DNA of 64,000 nt from Paenibacillus zeisoli (lineage in GTDB: Bacteria; Bacillota; Bacilli; Paenibacillales; Paenibacillaceae), in contig NZ_RZNX01000002.1 in the NCBI RefSeq assembly GCF_003994465.1, forward strand, positions 423,549-487,548, written 5' to 3'. A program made the translations under genes and the position numbers. The notes under the pieces are model-generated. The model was not told where the DNA came from. It worked only from the letters and a program-made list of their open reading frames with translations, and searched no databases. How positions within the stretch are numbered: the stretch's first letter is position 1; every line of letters starts with the position of its first letter. Shown one piece after another: positions 38,421 to 47,148 of this stretch.

Positions 38421-39689
38421 TCAGATCCAGCCGCGGGCACTCATCGCTTCACCGATCCGTTTGATGGAGATCATGAAGGCGGCGGTCCGCAGATCAGTTC
38501 CGTGCTCACGAGATAAGGCGCGAACCGCATCATAGGAAGCATACATCCGCTGCGACAGGCGCTCCAGCACCTCTTCCTCTGTCCAGTAGAAATTGGCCAG
38601 GTTCTGTACCCATTCGAAGTACGATACAGTAACACCGCCTGCATTGGCCAGAATGTCGGGAATGACCAGCACGCCCTTCTCCTGCAAAATCCGGTCTGCA
38701 TCCGGTGTGGTCGGGCCGTTAGCTGCTTCCGCGATGATCCGGGCCTTGATGTTAGCCGCATTGGCACCGGTAATCACATTCTCAAGCGCTGCAGGGATGA
38801 GGATATCGACCTCTAGCTCCAACAGCTCCTCGTTCGTAATCACGTATCTCTCGCCGTAGTCGGCCAACTTGGCCTGGTCTTTGAGTGCAAAAACCTTCTG
38901 CAAGTCAAGACCTTCCGCCTGGTACAAGCCGCCCCTCGAATCGCTGACCGCAACGACCTTACAGCCTTGTTCGGCCAGCAGTCTAGCCGCAATCCGCCCG
39001 GCGTTGCCGAAGCCCTGCACCGCAACGGTCGCACCTTCCGGCGATACGCCCAGCTCCTTGAGCGCGGCAAGCACGGTGTAGACGCAGCCTTGTGCCGTCG
39101 CTTCATTCCGGCCTTTGGAGCCGCCAAGAATGAGCGGCTTGCCCGTGATAATGCCCGGCGTATTGACGCCCTTCAGGCGGCTGTATGTATCCATCATCCA
39201 GCCCATAACCTCCGGTGTCGTGTAGACATCCGGTGCTGGAATATCTTTATCTGGTCCGATGAAGTCGGCTATAGCTTCCATGAATCCGCGGCTGACACGT
39301 TCCAGTTCTCCCTTGCTCAGCTTGCGCGGGTCACAGATTACTCCGCCCTTGCCGCCGTAAGGCAGACCTACAACGCCGCATTTGAAGGACATCCACATCG
39401 ACAAGGCTTTGACCTCGTCCAGGGTAACGTCAGGATGGAAGCGAATGCCGCCCTTTCCCGGACCAATCGCATCGTTGTGCTGGGAACGGTAACCTTCGAA
39501 GACGACCACGCTGCCGTCGTCCATCTTGACTGGGAAATTGACAGCCAACACACGCTTTGGTTTCTTCAAAATATCGGTAACATGCTGCGGAAGCTGCAAA
39601 TAAGCAGCCGCCTCATCAATCTGCTTTTGTACAATTTCAAAGGGGTTTAAGGTCTCTTGTGCCAATCCTACATTCTCTCTAGTGCTCAT
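38421..39689 (-). CDS. gudB: Glu/Leu/Phe/Val-type dehydrogenase, glutamate dehydrogenase
   Basis: 422 residues. Substrate-binding (SQHNDAIGPGKGGIRFHPDV) and NAD(P)-binding (VAVQGFGNAGRIAARL) domains are complete and the C-terminus RGWI matches GudB/RocG. The family loop GGGKGG around the active-site Lys reads PYGGKGGVICDP (residues ~110-120), one glycine short; the base sequence confirms this. It normally interconverts glutamate and 2-oxoglutarate plus ammonia. The ATG after AAAGGG is used. The missing residue may lower activity or be a subfamily trait. Confidence 0.88.
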   Translation of the reverse strand: MSTRENVGLAQETLNPFEIVQKQIDEAAAYLQLPQHVTDILKKPKRVLAVNFPVKMDDGSVVVFEGYRSQHNDAIGPGKGGIRFHPDVTLDEVKALSMWMSFKCGVVGLPYGGKGGVICDPRKLSKGELERVSRGFMEAIADFIGPDKDIPAPDVYTTPEVMGWMMDTYSRLKGVNTPGIITGKPLILGGSKGRNEATAQGCVYTVLAALKELGVSPEGATVAVQGFGNAGRIAARLLAEQGCKVVAVSDSRGGLYQAEGLDLQKVFALKDQAKLADYGERYVITNEELLELEVDILIPAALENVITGANAANIKARIIAEAANGPTTPDADRILQEKGVLVIPDILANAGGVTVSYFEWVQNLANFYWTEEEVLERLSQRMYASYDAVRALSREHGTDLRTAAFMISIKRIGEAMSARGWI

Positions 39690-39805
39690 CAAGCTTCAGC
39701 CCTTTCTCCATCTGTTTTTGCGATTTAACGCTTTAAAGAAGATCAAATTACATCTTACATCATATGTTAGTTATATAAAAGGCTTTTATGGAAAATTGTT
39801 GATAT

Positions 39806-39842
39806 AAAAATAAAAGACCCTCCTCGGCGGGACGGCCTTTAC
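39806..39842 (-). terminator. Weak terminator-like hairpin
   Basis: AAAGACCCTCC and GGGACGGCCTTT pair imperfectly around TCGGC. It would end the SDR or mark the gap before gdh; the rest of the 39.69-39.92 kb gap shows nothing else. Confidence 0.35.
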
Positions 39843-39920
39843 CTGGTTTAAACTAAGTTAATTGTCTCTGATCTGGTACAGCTAGATAAATCCAGTGCCT
39901 TGATCGTGCGAAAAAATCTC

Positions 39921-40682
39921 TTACTGCGCCGTCCAACCTCCGTCAACCAGGAGCGTAGTGCCCGTTACCATATCACTTGCTGGTGAAGCCAGATAGATAA
40001 CGGCACCTGCAACATCACTAATCTCAGCCAAGCGCCGATTAGGTATTCTCGCCAGCACCCCTTCTAGGTAAGCAGGATCATCCAGACGCTCTGAATTTCC
40101 TGGCGTGTAGGTGAAGGTGGGGCCAACTGCGTTCACATTCACACCCCCGGCGGACCACTCGAGAGCAAGAACCCGCGTCAACTGATTCACACCGCCCTTG
40201 GAGGCGCAGTATACGGCGTGATCTACGATCCCCACGACACTAGCCTGTGAGCTCATATTGATGATTTTGCCGTATCCCTGAGCAAGCATAATCTTCCCTG
40301 CCGATTGACAGCAGAAGAACAGCCCTTTGAGGTTCACATCCATCATGCTGTCCCAATCTTCTTCGGTAACCTCGACTGCTGGATGATTGTCGCCGAGTCC
40401 GGCATTGTTAACCAGAATATCTAATCTCCCAAAGTGCATCTTCACCTGATGGATGACCGAGTCAATCTCCTTCACATTCCGAACGTCAAGTGTAAAAGCA
40501 GCCGCTTCGCCTCCCTCCGCCCGGATCTCGGATACTAACTGCTCTAGCTGCTCCTTGTTCCTAGCTGCAACAGCGACCTTCGCGCCAGCGTGAGCCATAG
40601 CCTTGGATAGCTCAAACCCAATTCCTTTACTAGCCCCTGTGATCATCGCAATCTTGCCAGTCAGATCAAATTGTGGATACAT
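39921..40682 (-). CDS. SDR family oxidoreductase (sugar dehydrogenase-like)
   Basis: About 253 residues. KIAMITGASKGIGFELSKAM is the cofactor motif, NNAGLGDNH follows, INMSSQASVVG has the catalytic Ser and YCASKGGVNQL the Tyr and Lys. It resembles gluconate 5-dehydrogenase or glucose 1-dehydrogenase-like SDRs; substrate unproven. AAGGGAG is inside the 3' end of the upstream GH13-like gene and the reading frames overlap by 17 bp, so the two are translationally coupled. Confidence 0.85.
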   Translation of the reverse strand: MYPQFDLTGKIAMITGASKGIGFELSKAMAHAGAKVAVAARNKEQLEQLVSEIRAEGGEAAAFTLDVRNVKEIDSVIHQVKMHFGRLDILVNNAGLGDNHPAVEVTEEDWDSMMDVNLKGLFFCCQSAGKIMLAQGYGKIINMSSQASVVGIVDHAVYCASKGGVNQLTRVLALEWSAGGVNVNAVGPTFTYTPGNSERLDDPAYLEGVLARIPNRRLAEISDVAGAVIYLASPASDMVTGTTLLVDGGWTAQ

Positions 40683-42354
40683 CCTGCAGGCTCCCTTCAT
40701 TCGTGTAGTCATTCACTTTAAATATTATGGTTTCATAGCTGTCCGCCCATAATGCTGAAGGATGATTCTCGGTGTGAAGGCTGCTCCGTCCCGTACGGTA
40801 GAGCAGATTGTTTGGATTTGTTATCCATTCGCCTGCAGGGGAGTCTGTATCCAACTGAACGAGCACAGGTTCCGCGGACAAATTTACGATGATCAGGAAC
40901 TTAATGCCGTTGTGCTGCCTTATGTACGATAGTACTCCAGTAGCCGAGCTGCGTACGAACTCTAGTGTTCCCGCCCAGAATGCCGGCTGATTCGTTCTAA
41001 GCTGGATCAGGAATTTATAGTGCTCGAACAGGCTGGTATCGAATGAATCCCAGTTCAGTTTGTATTCATCGAATAGGGACGTCCATGTGGCCATTGTGTT
41101 CTCATTGAACTCCTGTCCCATCATAATGAGGGGGACGCCTTCCAGCGTTAATAAGATCGAAGCTGCAGCTCCTGCATACTCCGTACCCAAGTACTCCGAT
41201 ATTCGGGTCTGCTCTTTATCCTCCAGCCAATTCATCCTCAGGGAATGCTTGGGGAAGCTGTACTTGTAAGAGTCATATATCGCGATAAAATCTGCCTGGG
41301 TGATTGTTCTGTCCATCATCTGACGAATCAGAATGCGGGGATTCCCGTTGTAGGTCAGATCACAGGATTCAAGATGATGATATTCATCATAAGCCTGAGA
41401 GATCAGGATCAGATCGGCTTTGACCTCCTGCAAGGCCAGTTTGATCTCCGTGAGGAAATCATAAGGGGTAATGTCCGAATCATCCAATCTGATTCCATCA
41501 AAATCAAACTCGGTAATCCAGTATTTCATAGCCTGGGTTACATCATCCCTCATGCCCCGGCTGCTGAAATCCAGACCCGCAAAATATTCACGGTGAGGCA
41601 CATCATAGTAGATCTCACCTTGTTCATTATGTGTAAAATACTCCGGATGACTTTCCGTCAGAATATGGTCCACGCTTGTCCGGTTCAAGACCCAATCCAG
41701 AATGACCCGAATCCCATTCGAGTGAGCTGTGCGCATAAAATAAAGCAGATCCTCTTTGGTTCCAAACTCCGGATCGATCGAATAGAAGTCTTGGACCGCA
41801 TAGGGGTCGCCGTATTGGCCAATTCTGCGCTCATGTCCCACTTCGTTAAACGGCATCAACCACAGCGTATTGATTCCCATATCTTTAAAGTAGTCTATCT
41901 TATCAGCCAATCCCCGGAATCCGCCTTCTGTAAACGCACGGAGATGCAGTTCGTAAATGACCGACCTCTTAATCCACTCGGGACTTGGAAGAGCAGTAAA
42001 GTTCTCATACATATAGCCCGGGCTACTGCTCGAAATCTCATTGGTGCGGATGAGTACATCCCCATTCTCCGTTATCGTCATCGAGGAATTATTCTGTCCG
42101 TCCTCCGATATGCTCGGATTGAGCGGGTCTACAATCCACTCGGTATCATTCAGCACCAATTTATAGAGATGCCTTCCCTTCGAAATAGGCAGTTCAAGCT
42201 CCCAACCTGCCCCATCTTCCATACGGTTCATATAGTTCCGATCGCCATTCCAATTGTTAAAAGTCCCTGCTACAGCAACCCGATCGACTGGAATATCCGA
42301 ATAGTAAACAAATCGCACGCCCTTAGATCCCTTTGTTGGAAATATGTCCGGCAT
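40666..42354 (-). CDS. GH13-like protein with N-terminal CBM48-type domain and altered catalytic site
   Basis: 562 residues. Residues ~10-100 look like a CBM48/E-set glycogen-binding domain (VAVAGTFNNWNGDRNYM, HLYKLVLNDTEWIVDP). Residues ~125-480 follow the GH13 amylase barrel. The nucleophile region is kept (DGIRLDDSD, Asp291). Region I reads DWVLNR (His to Arg225), the acid/base Glu is Gln320 (LILISQAYD), and the usual HD of region IV is Lys380-Glu381 (WLEDKEQTRI). With three of four motifs damaged, hydrolysis is doubtful; a binding or regulatory role, or a different reaction, is possible. It overlaps the following SDR gene. Confidence 0.8.
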   Translation of the reverse strand: MPDIFPTKGSKGVRFVYYSDIPVDRVAVAGTFNNWNGDRNYMNRMEDGAGWELELPISKGRHLYKLVLNDTEWIVDPLNPSISEDGQNNSSMTITENGDVLIRTNEISSSSPGYMYENFTALPSPEWIKRSVIYELHLRAFTEGGFRGLADKIDYFKDMGINTLWLMPFNEVGHERRIGQYGDPYAVQDFYSIDPEFGTKEDLLYFMRTAHSNGIRVILDWVLNRTSVDHILTESHPEYFTHNEQGEIYYDVPHREYFAGLDFSSRGMRDDVTQAMKYWITEFDFDGIRLDDSDITPYDFLTEIKLALQEVKADLILISQAYDEYHHLESCDLTYNGNPRILIRQMMDRTITQADFIAIYDSYKYSFPKHSLRMNWLEDKEQTRISEYLGTEYAGAAASILLTLEGVPLIMMGQEFNENTMATWTSLFDEYKLNWDSFDTSLFEHYKFLIQLRTNQPAFWAGTLEFVRSSATGVLSYIRQHNGIKFLIIVNLSAEPVLVQLDTDSPAGEWITNPNNLLYRTGRSSLHTENHPSALWADSYETIIFKVNDYTNEGSLQDVSTI

Positions 42355-42686
42355 GGCAGGACCTCCTTCTTATTCATGGATTCCTTACTATCGTATCTGC
42401 AACGAGACAGGCTTCCAATATCCAATACCACTCGATCATTATGCTATTCTGTTGTGTTGATCCGATCCCTAACCTTAATATAAGACTCATTTAAAATGTT
42501 CACATTTGAGGGTACAGTCGTAACTACGGGGAATGCTTGGACTTTCGGCCGCTGTTGTCTCCACATTTCTTGAATTATACCGCTGAGCGGATGAAATCCA
42601 GAGACAAAGGCGATCGCTTTCGCTCCTACAGTTCCAAGCTTCCCCTCCGTTACGCCTTACCTACATGGCATATTTTTAACTGAGTC
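42355..42686. other. Gap between the GH13-like and AraC genes
   Basis: About 330 bp without a credible gene on either strand; no clear palindrome, terminator or promoter could be assigned. Confidence 0.5.
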
Positions 42687-43568
42687 CTATAGAACGGTAA
42701 CGTTAGCTCTGGCAATAATCGCCTCTTTAAAGCTCTTAGGGGAGCAATGATGAACCCGTCTGAACAGCTTGTAGAAATGGGATAAGTTCGGCAATCCGAC
42801 CTGCTCAGCAATCTGGGCAATGCTGAGATCTTCGGTCAGCAGCAGGCGTTCGGCATACTTGATTCTGCGGTGTATGACATAGTCCGTGAACGTCATGCCC
42901 ATGGTCTGTTTGAAATATTTAAGGAAATAGGTATAACTGAAATTCACGAGTAGACAAGCCTGCTCCACCGTGATTTTAGTGGACAAATGGGCTTCTACGT
43001 AATCGAAAATCAATTTTAGCTTGGCATAGTTAACAGGTCGATTGTGTTCTAACAAGCCCCTATTCTCATGACGTGTTAATAGAAAAAGGCATTTCTTCAC
43101 CAAATAGTTAATGGCCATCTCATAGCCCCGCTGCTTCTGTTCGTGTTCCTGCTGAAGCTCGAGTACGGTACTGTAGAACTGCTGACGCAGTTCGGGGTTA
43201 TCCCTGAACAGCAAGTTCAACTTGGTCAAAGGCAGCAAGGATTCCTGAAATAAATAAAGGAACGGAAGCATGTTGGAATCCAGGAAGGCGTCCAGCTCGA
43301 ATTGAATGACCACATAATCAACCACTTCACCTGGTCTTCTGAGATCGAGATGGGGCTCGCGGGAACCGAGAATGAGTACATCCCCCGCCCGCAAATGGTA
43401 AACTTCAGCTGGCGTGTGGATCTCCATTCTGCCAGAACGTACAGCGATGATCTCTAACTCTGGATGGACATGCCATCCGTGCTGGCATATCGCCGCACTG
43501 TGAAAGCTGCGCACGAGTATACGAAGCAGCGGATCGTTATATAGAATCGGCTCTTCAATTAGCTCCAT
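42687..43568 (-). CDS. AraC-family regulator with cupin N-terminal domain
   Basis: 293 residues. The N-terminal ~100 residues form a cupin-like sensor (HGWHVHPELEIIAVRSGRMEIH, LRAGDVLILGSREPHL). The C-terminal ~100 carry two HTH motifs (TVEQACLLVNFSYTYFLKYFKQTMG; LSIAQIAEQVGLPNLSHFYKLFRR). AraC/cupin proteins usually activate sugar genes; the downstream GH13-like/SDR pair is a possible target. Its ATG begins immediately after the TAG of the TetR gene upstream, so both are co-transcribed. Confidence 0.88.
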   Translation of the reverse strand: MELIEEPILYNDPLLRILVRSFHSAAICQHGWHVHPELEIIAVRSGRMEIHTPAEVYHLRAGDVLILGSREPHLDLRRPGEVVDYVVIQFELDAFLDSNMLPFLYLFQESLLPLTKLNLLFRDNPELRQQFYSTVLELQQEHEQKQRGYEMAINYLVKKCLFLLTRHENRGLLEHNRPVNYAKLKLIFDYVEAHLSTKITVEQACLLVNFSYTYFLKYFKQTMGMTFTDYVIHRRIKYAERLLLTEDLSIAQIAEQVGLPNLSHFYKLFRRVHHCSPKSFKEAIIARANVTVL

Positions 43569-44249
43569 CTACTTCATCTGCTCCTCGATCACCTGCTGGG
43601 TCCCGAGCAGAATCAGCTTCAATCCGAACTCAAAAGCTCGATCGGTCCCCATCAGCTCGAACAGCCCGTTCGTGAACATCCTCCGGAACAGTCCTGCGTC
43701 CGACTCACTCATGGAGTCCAGGAGGCGCGTCATCTCGTCGCCCGGAAGCTCCTTCTGCTCTTTGAGAACAGCGGTGACATTACGCTGATGTTGATAAGCG
43801 TCCAGCACAAAGTAGTAGACATAGTTCACCAGGGTGACAACGACTTGCATCTTCTGCTCCTGGTCAAGCGGTGTCGACTCCACACAGAGCAGCATGCGGT
43901 TGGTGAACCGGATGATGTCCGGTTCGTGGGGCAGCGTCATCATCATGAGCTGCGTGGAGCAGGGATACCGGCTGAGCACACCCCGCACTGTGACCGCAAG
44001 CTCCGAAAGCTGCTCTTTCCAGTCCCCTTCGGATTCGAACTCTTCCAGAATGATGGATGACACTTGATTAGCCAGGCGCTGGTAAATATTCTGCTTGCTC
44101 TTGAAGTACCAGTACAAAGAGGGCGCCTGAATCCCCAGCCGGTCGGCCAATCGCCTCATACTGAATTTCTCAATACCATCCTCTCCCAGAAGTATCCATG
44201 AGGTTTCCAATATTTTATCCTCAGAGATCTGAGGCTGCTGTTTCTTCAT
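43569..44249 (-). CDS. TetR-family repressor of the divergent MATE gene
   Basis: 226 residues. HTH is KFSMRRLADRLGIQAPSLYWYFKSKQNIYQRLA; the C-terminal domain fits the TetR_C class. It is a paralogue of the TetR at 49647-50300 (QAPTIYWYFKNKQSLFQTLA). It is divergent from a MATE pump with three CTAACA-type sites between them, and co-transcribed with an AraC gene. Confidence 0.88.
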   Translation of the reverse strand: MKKQQPQISEDKILETSWILLGEDGIEKFSMRRLADRLGIQAPSLYWYFKSKQNIYQRLANQVSSIILEEFESEGDWKEQLSELAVTVRGVLSRYPCSTQLMMMTLPHEPDIIRFTNRMLLCVESTPLDQEQKMQVVVTLVNYVYYFVLDAYQHQRNVTAVLKEQKELPGDEMTRLLDSMSESDAGLFRRMFTNGLFELMGTDRAFEFGLKLILLGTQQVIEEQMK

Positions 44250-44446
44250 CGTTATATCCGCCCTTTAACTATATAAGTTGAACTAATGATTTACGTGCTA
44301 GGCTGCCGTGTGAAATGTTCCTACGATCGCTGTTGTTCTCAGACTTCTTTATTCATTTTCTAAGGTAGAAGTCTAATCACAAAGCGTATGCTTCCGATGT
44401 AGCTTTCTTTCAGAAAGCTTTCAGGCGAACGCTCCGCTTCTCCGGA

Positions 44447-44492
44447 ATCATTTCACACTCTTGCCTATATGTAAACCTTAAATCAAACTTAT
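44447..44492. repeat. Intergenic repeat copy 2 (related to 688-733)
   Basis: ATCATTTCACACTCTTGCCTATA followed by a related AT-rich stretch, as at 688. It lies directly before the first TetR operator of this locus. Confidence 0.5.
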
Positions 44493-44574
44493 CTAACAGT
44501 GTAAGTTTGTGCTTTACAGGTTCATAGCTTCATGATATCATCTAACACTGTAAGGCTCAAACTAACAGTGTTAG
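44493..44574. promoter_or_regulatory. Three TetR operator sites in the TetR-MATE gap
   Basis: CTAACAGTGTAAG (44493-44505), CTAACACTGTAAG (44542-44554) and the perfect palindrome CTAACAGTGTTAG (44562-44574). Similar sequences lie before the FAD monooxygenase at 51.68 kb. Confidence 0.75.
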
Positions 44575-44609
44575 ACAGTGAGTCAAATTAACAGAAAGTG
44601 GTGATCCCC

Positions 44610-45962
44610 ATGGATGCAGAAAACCTCCATTACTTTGAGAAAGCTCCCATCGCCAAAGCCGTAGCTCACTTCGCTGTACCGATGATGCTGGGCACGTCAA
44701 TGAGTGTCATCTATTCCATCTTGAACGCCTATTTCCTTGGCACTCTTCACAATACGGCCATGCTCACCGCACTCGCGCTAACCCTGCCGCTATTTGCCGC
44801 CATTATGGCACTGGGCAACCTGGTTGGCATTGGCAGCGGCACCTTCATCTCTCGCCTGCTAGGAGAGAAGAAGTATGAGGATGTGAAGCACGTATCTTCC
44901 TTCGCTTTTTACAGCAGTCTAATTCTCGGTCTTATCGTAATCGCAGTCGGCCTCCCGTTAATCGATCCCATTGTTCATGGCCTGGGGTCGACGCCTGAAT
45001 CCTTCGGCTTCACCAAAGACTATGTCACAGTTATGCTTATAGGTTCACCCTTCGTCGTACTCTTCTTCACGCTGGAGAATATCGTGCGCTCGGAGGGCGC
45101 AGCCATCACCTCGATGGTCGGAATGATACTCAGTGTTGTCGTGAACATTATCCTCGATGCGTTAGTCATCTTCGTGTTCCACTGGGGCGTGATCGGCGTA
45201 GCGTCGGCTACAGTCATTTCTAACCTCGCGGCGAGTGCATTCTACGCCTTCCACATGGGGTATAAGAGCCAATTCTTAACGGTCTCCGTCCAGTGGTTCA
45301 AGGCTACCCGAGACATTCTGAGCAATGTAATCAAAATTGGGGTTCCTGTCTTTATTATGAGTATCTTCCTCGGTGCGATGTCGCTGATCTTTAATCATTA
45401 TCTAGTTGAATATGGGGATCCAGCCGTAGCGGCTTACGGAATTTCATCACGTCTGCTGCAATTTCCTGAGTTCATTCTGATGGGGTTATGCGAGGGGGTC
45501 GTGCCGCTCATTGCCTTCTCTTTTACAGCTAATAAATTACGCATGAAGCATACCATCGGATTTACGATCAAAGTCATTGTCGCATTGGCCGTCCTGTTCG
45601 GCGTCATGGTCTATCTGATCTCGGACCACTTGATTGGCCTATTTACGAACGACCCGCAATTAATCCAAATGGGCAGCTATATTTTGCATGTGACGTTCTT
45701 GTCCTTGTTCATTACAGGAATGACCACGTTGTTCACAGGGATCTTCCAAGCCACTGCGCAGGGAACGGCAGCGTTCGTCATGTCAGTCATTCAAGGAATT
45801 ACTCTGATTCCGGTACTCTATTTCGCCAATCGCATGAACGGCTTCCATGGCGTGGTCTGGTCCCTCGTCATTGCGGATGCCGCCGCGTTCCTTGTTGGGG
45901 CTATCATGCTGTATGCTCTGCGGACCAAGCTGCAGCCCGATTTAGAGAGTTTGGTGCATTAG
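44610..45962 (+). CDS. MATE-family multidrug efflux transporter (MepA-like)
   Basis: About 450 residues with 12 hydrophobic segments arranged as two six-helix halves (AHFAVPMMLGTSMSVIYSILNAYFLG; IGVPVFIMSIFLGAMSLIFNHYLV). Drugs are exported in exchange for Na+ or H+. The ATG with GTGGTG 8 bases upstream was chosen over two in-frame GTG codons. It is controlled by the divergent TetR through the triple operator. Confidence 0.88.
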   Translation: MDAENLHYFEKAPIAKAVAHFAVPMMLGTSMSVIYSILNAYFLGTLHNTAMLTALALTLPLFAAIMALGNLVGIGSGTFISRLLGEKKYEDVKHVSSFAFYSSLILGLIVIAVGLPLIDPIVHGLGSTPESFGFTKDYVTVMLIGSPFVVLFFTLENIVRSEGAAITSMVGMILSVVVNIILDALVIFVFHWGVIGVASATVISNLAASAFYAFHMGYKSQFLTVSVQWFKATRDILSNVIKIGVPVFIMSIFLGAMSLIFNHYLVEYGDPAVAAYGISSRLLQFPEFILMGLCEGVVPLIAFSFTANKLRMKHTIGFTIKVIVALAVLFGVMVYLISDHLIGLFTNDPQLIQMGSYILHVTFLSLFITGMTTLFTGIFQATAQGTAAFVMSVIQGITLIPVLYFANRMNGFHGVVWSLVIADAAAFLVGAIMLYALRTKLQPDLESLVH

Positions 45963-46000
45963 AATAGGATCAGCAGAAAAGAAAAATGCCCGCAGAAGAA

Positions 46001-46035
46001 CTAGCCCCTCCAGCCAGAACGGCAGAGGGGACTAG
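46001..46035. terminator. Hairpin after the MATE gene
   Basis: CTAGCCCCTC and GAGGGGACTAG pair around a 14-base loop. It has no long T run but lies between two convergent genes. Confidence 0.4.
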
Positions 46036-46113
46036 TGCATTGCTGCAAGCTAACACGGATCTCGATTGTTGATTCAGTACGTCACTCAGATTTTACATAA
46101 ATTGTTCATGGCC

Positions 46114-46971
46114 TTAGACGCGCTCGACAAGGAACTCGGAGTTATAAATCTCACTAATCCTGCCCAGAATGGTGTCCGCCTGATGGGTGAACTTTAATCC
46201 TGTAACCTGATCCTTCATCAAGAATACCCCCGTCTCATTGCGGTGTTCACCGAAAGCTCCCTCATACAGCCGGCTCGCACCTTTGGTGGGTGGAGAGAAG
46301 AACAGCTTCATGAGCAGTCTAACCCCTATGGGCAGGCCGGACTCCTTCCCTTTCCTTAGCGTATTGTTGCCGCCCGGGTCCACACTACGGATCTTGATGC
46401 CCTCCCTGGCAAGCTCTGGGGCGAGGGCCTGAGACCACAGCGAAAGCGCGAGCTTGGAGCTTGCGTAGGGACCTATCAGCTTGCGGAAAGCTGCTGGCTG
46501 CTCCAGACTTTCAATACTAAGCTCCTTCGTAAAATTAAACGCCGAGGATGAGGTGTTGATCACCGTCTTTAAGTGGCCATTCCTTAGGAGCTCCTTCATT
46601 TCCATCAGAATAATATACGGAACGACTGTCATCAGCTCGTAATGCTTCTCGCGCCCTTGCTTTGAATAGCTGAGTCCCGGAAGACTCCCGCCAGCGTTGT
46701 TGAACAAGATATCGATCCGCGGCTCCTTGCCTTTAATCTCCTTCAGAGCAAGTCTCAGGCTGTCATAATCAGCGAGATCCGCTGACTTATAAATACGAAG
46801 CATTCCATTCTTAACCGCCTCTTGAATCTTCCTATCATCCGCCGGAAAATCTGAACGGATCAAGGCAGCCACCTGCCAGCCCTCAGATAGCAGCCGCCGG
46901 GTTAGTTCCAGCCCGATCCCGGCGCTTGCACCTGTAATCATTGCAATACTCCCCTGTGGGTCCATGTTCAT
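46114..46971 (-). CDS. SDR family oxidoreductase controlled by a MerR-type promoter
   Basis: 285 residues, larger than classical SDRs. IAMITGASAGIGLELTRRL binds the cofactor, LFNNAGG follows, INTSSSAFNF has the Ser and YASSKLALSLW the Tyr/Lys pair. The C-terminal ~60 residues are extended, resembling retinol dehydrogenase/protochlorophyllide reductase-like SDRs. GGGAGG is 9 bases before the ATG. It is divergent from a MerR gene and its promoter has a 19-bp spacer filled by a dyad. Confidence 0.85.
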   Translation of the reverse strand: MNMDPQGSIAMITGASAGIGLELTRRLLSEGWQVAALIRSDFPADDRKIQEAVKNGMLRIYKSADLADYDSLRLALKEIKGKEPRIDILFNNAGGSLPGLSYSKQGREKHYELMTVVPYIILMEMKELLRNGHLKTVINTSSSAFNFTKELSIESLEQPAAFRKLIGPYASSKLALSLWSQALAPELAREGIKIRSVDPGGNNTLRKGKESGLPIGVRLLMKLFFSPPTKGASRLYEGAFGEHRNETGVFLMKDQVTGLKFTHQADTILGRISEIYNSEFLVERV

Positions 46972-47012
46972 TTCACGTCGCCTCCCAAGTCACATTGTCC
47001 TTCATAGCGCAC

Positions 47013-47043
47013 ATTCTATAACTTGGAGTCGACTCCAAGTCAA
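47013..47043 (-). promoter_or_regulatory. SDR promoter with 19-bp spacer and MerR dyad
   Basis: On the minus strand TTGACT (47038-47043), a spacer of 19 bp holding TTGGAGTCGACTCCAA, then TAGAAT (47013-47018). This is the geometry of MerR-activated promoters. Confidence 0.8.
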
Positions 47044-47084
47044 TGCACGAAATGTTCAGATTTGTCCCAGGGATGATGAGAGAC

Positions 47085-47115
47085 TTGACCTGGAGTCGAC
47101 TCCAAGATGTATAAT
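47085..47115 (+). promoter_or_regulatory. merR promoter with 19-bp spacer and the same dyad
   Basis: TTGACC (47085-47090), spacer of 19 bp with TGGAGTCGACTCCA, TATAAT (47110-47115). It is a second MerR-type promoter facing the opposite way. Confidence 0.8.
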
Positions 47116-47148
47116 GCTTCCAATAAGTGAACTTCGGGAGGGAACAGA

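Noticed and set aside
37476..39650. Long plus-strand frames opposite ddh and gdh (176 and 227 residues)
   Set aside because: They are antisense shadows of two well-conserved genes, produced by codon bias.
41245..42483. 412-residue plus-strand frame opposite the GH13-like gene
   Set aside because: It is the mirror of a gene with clear CBM48 and GH13 motifs; no domain or ribosome site is visible on the plus strand.
42355..42686. Possible small RNA or promoter in the gap before the AraC gene
   Set aside because: No hairpin with a T run and no -35/-10 pair could be supported.
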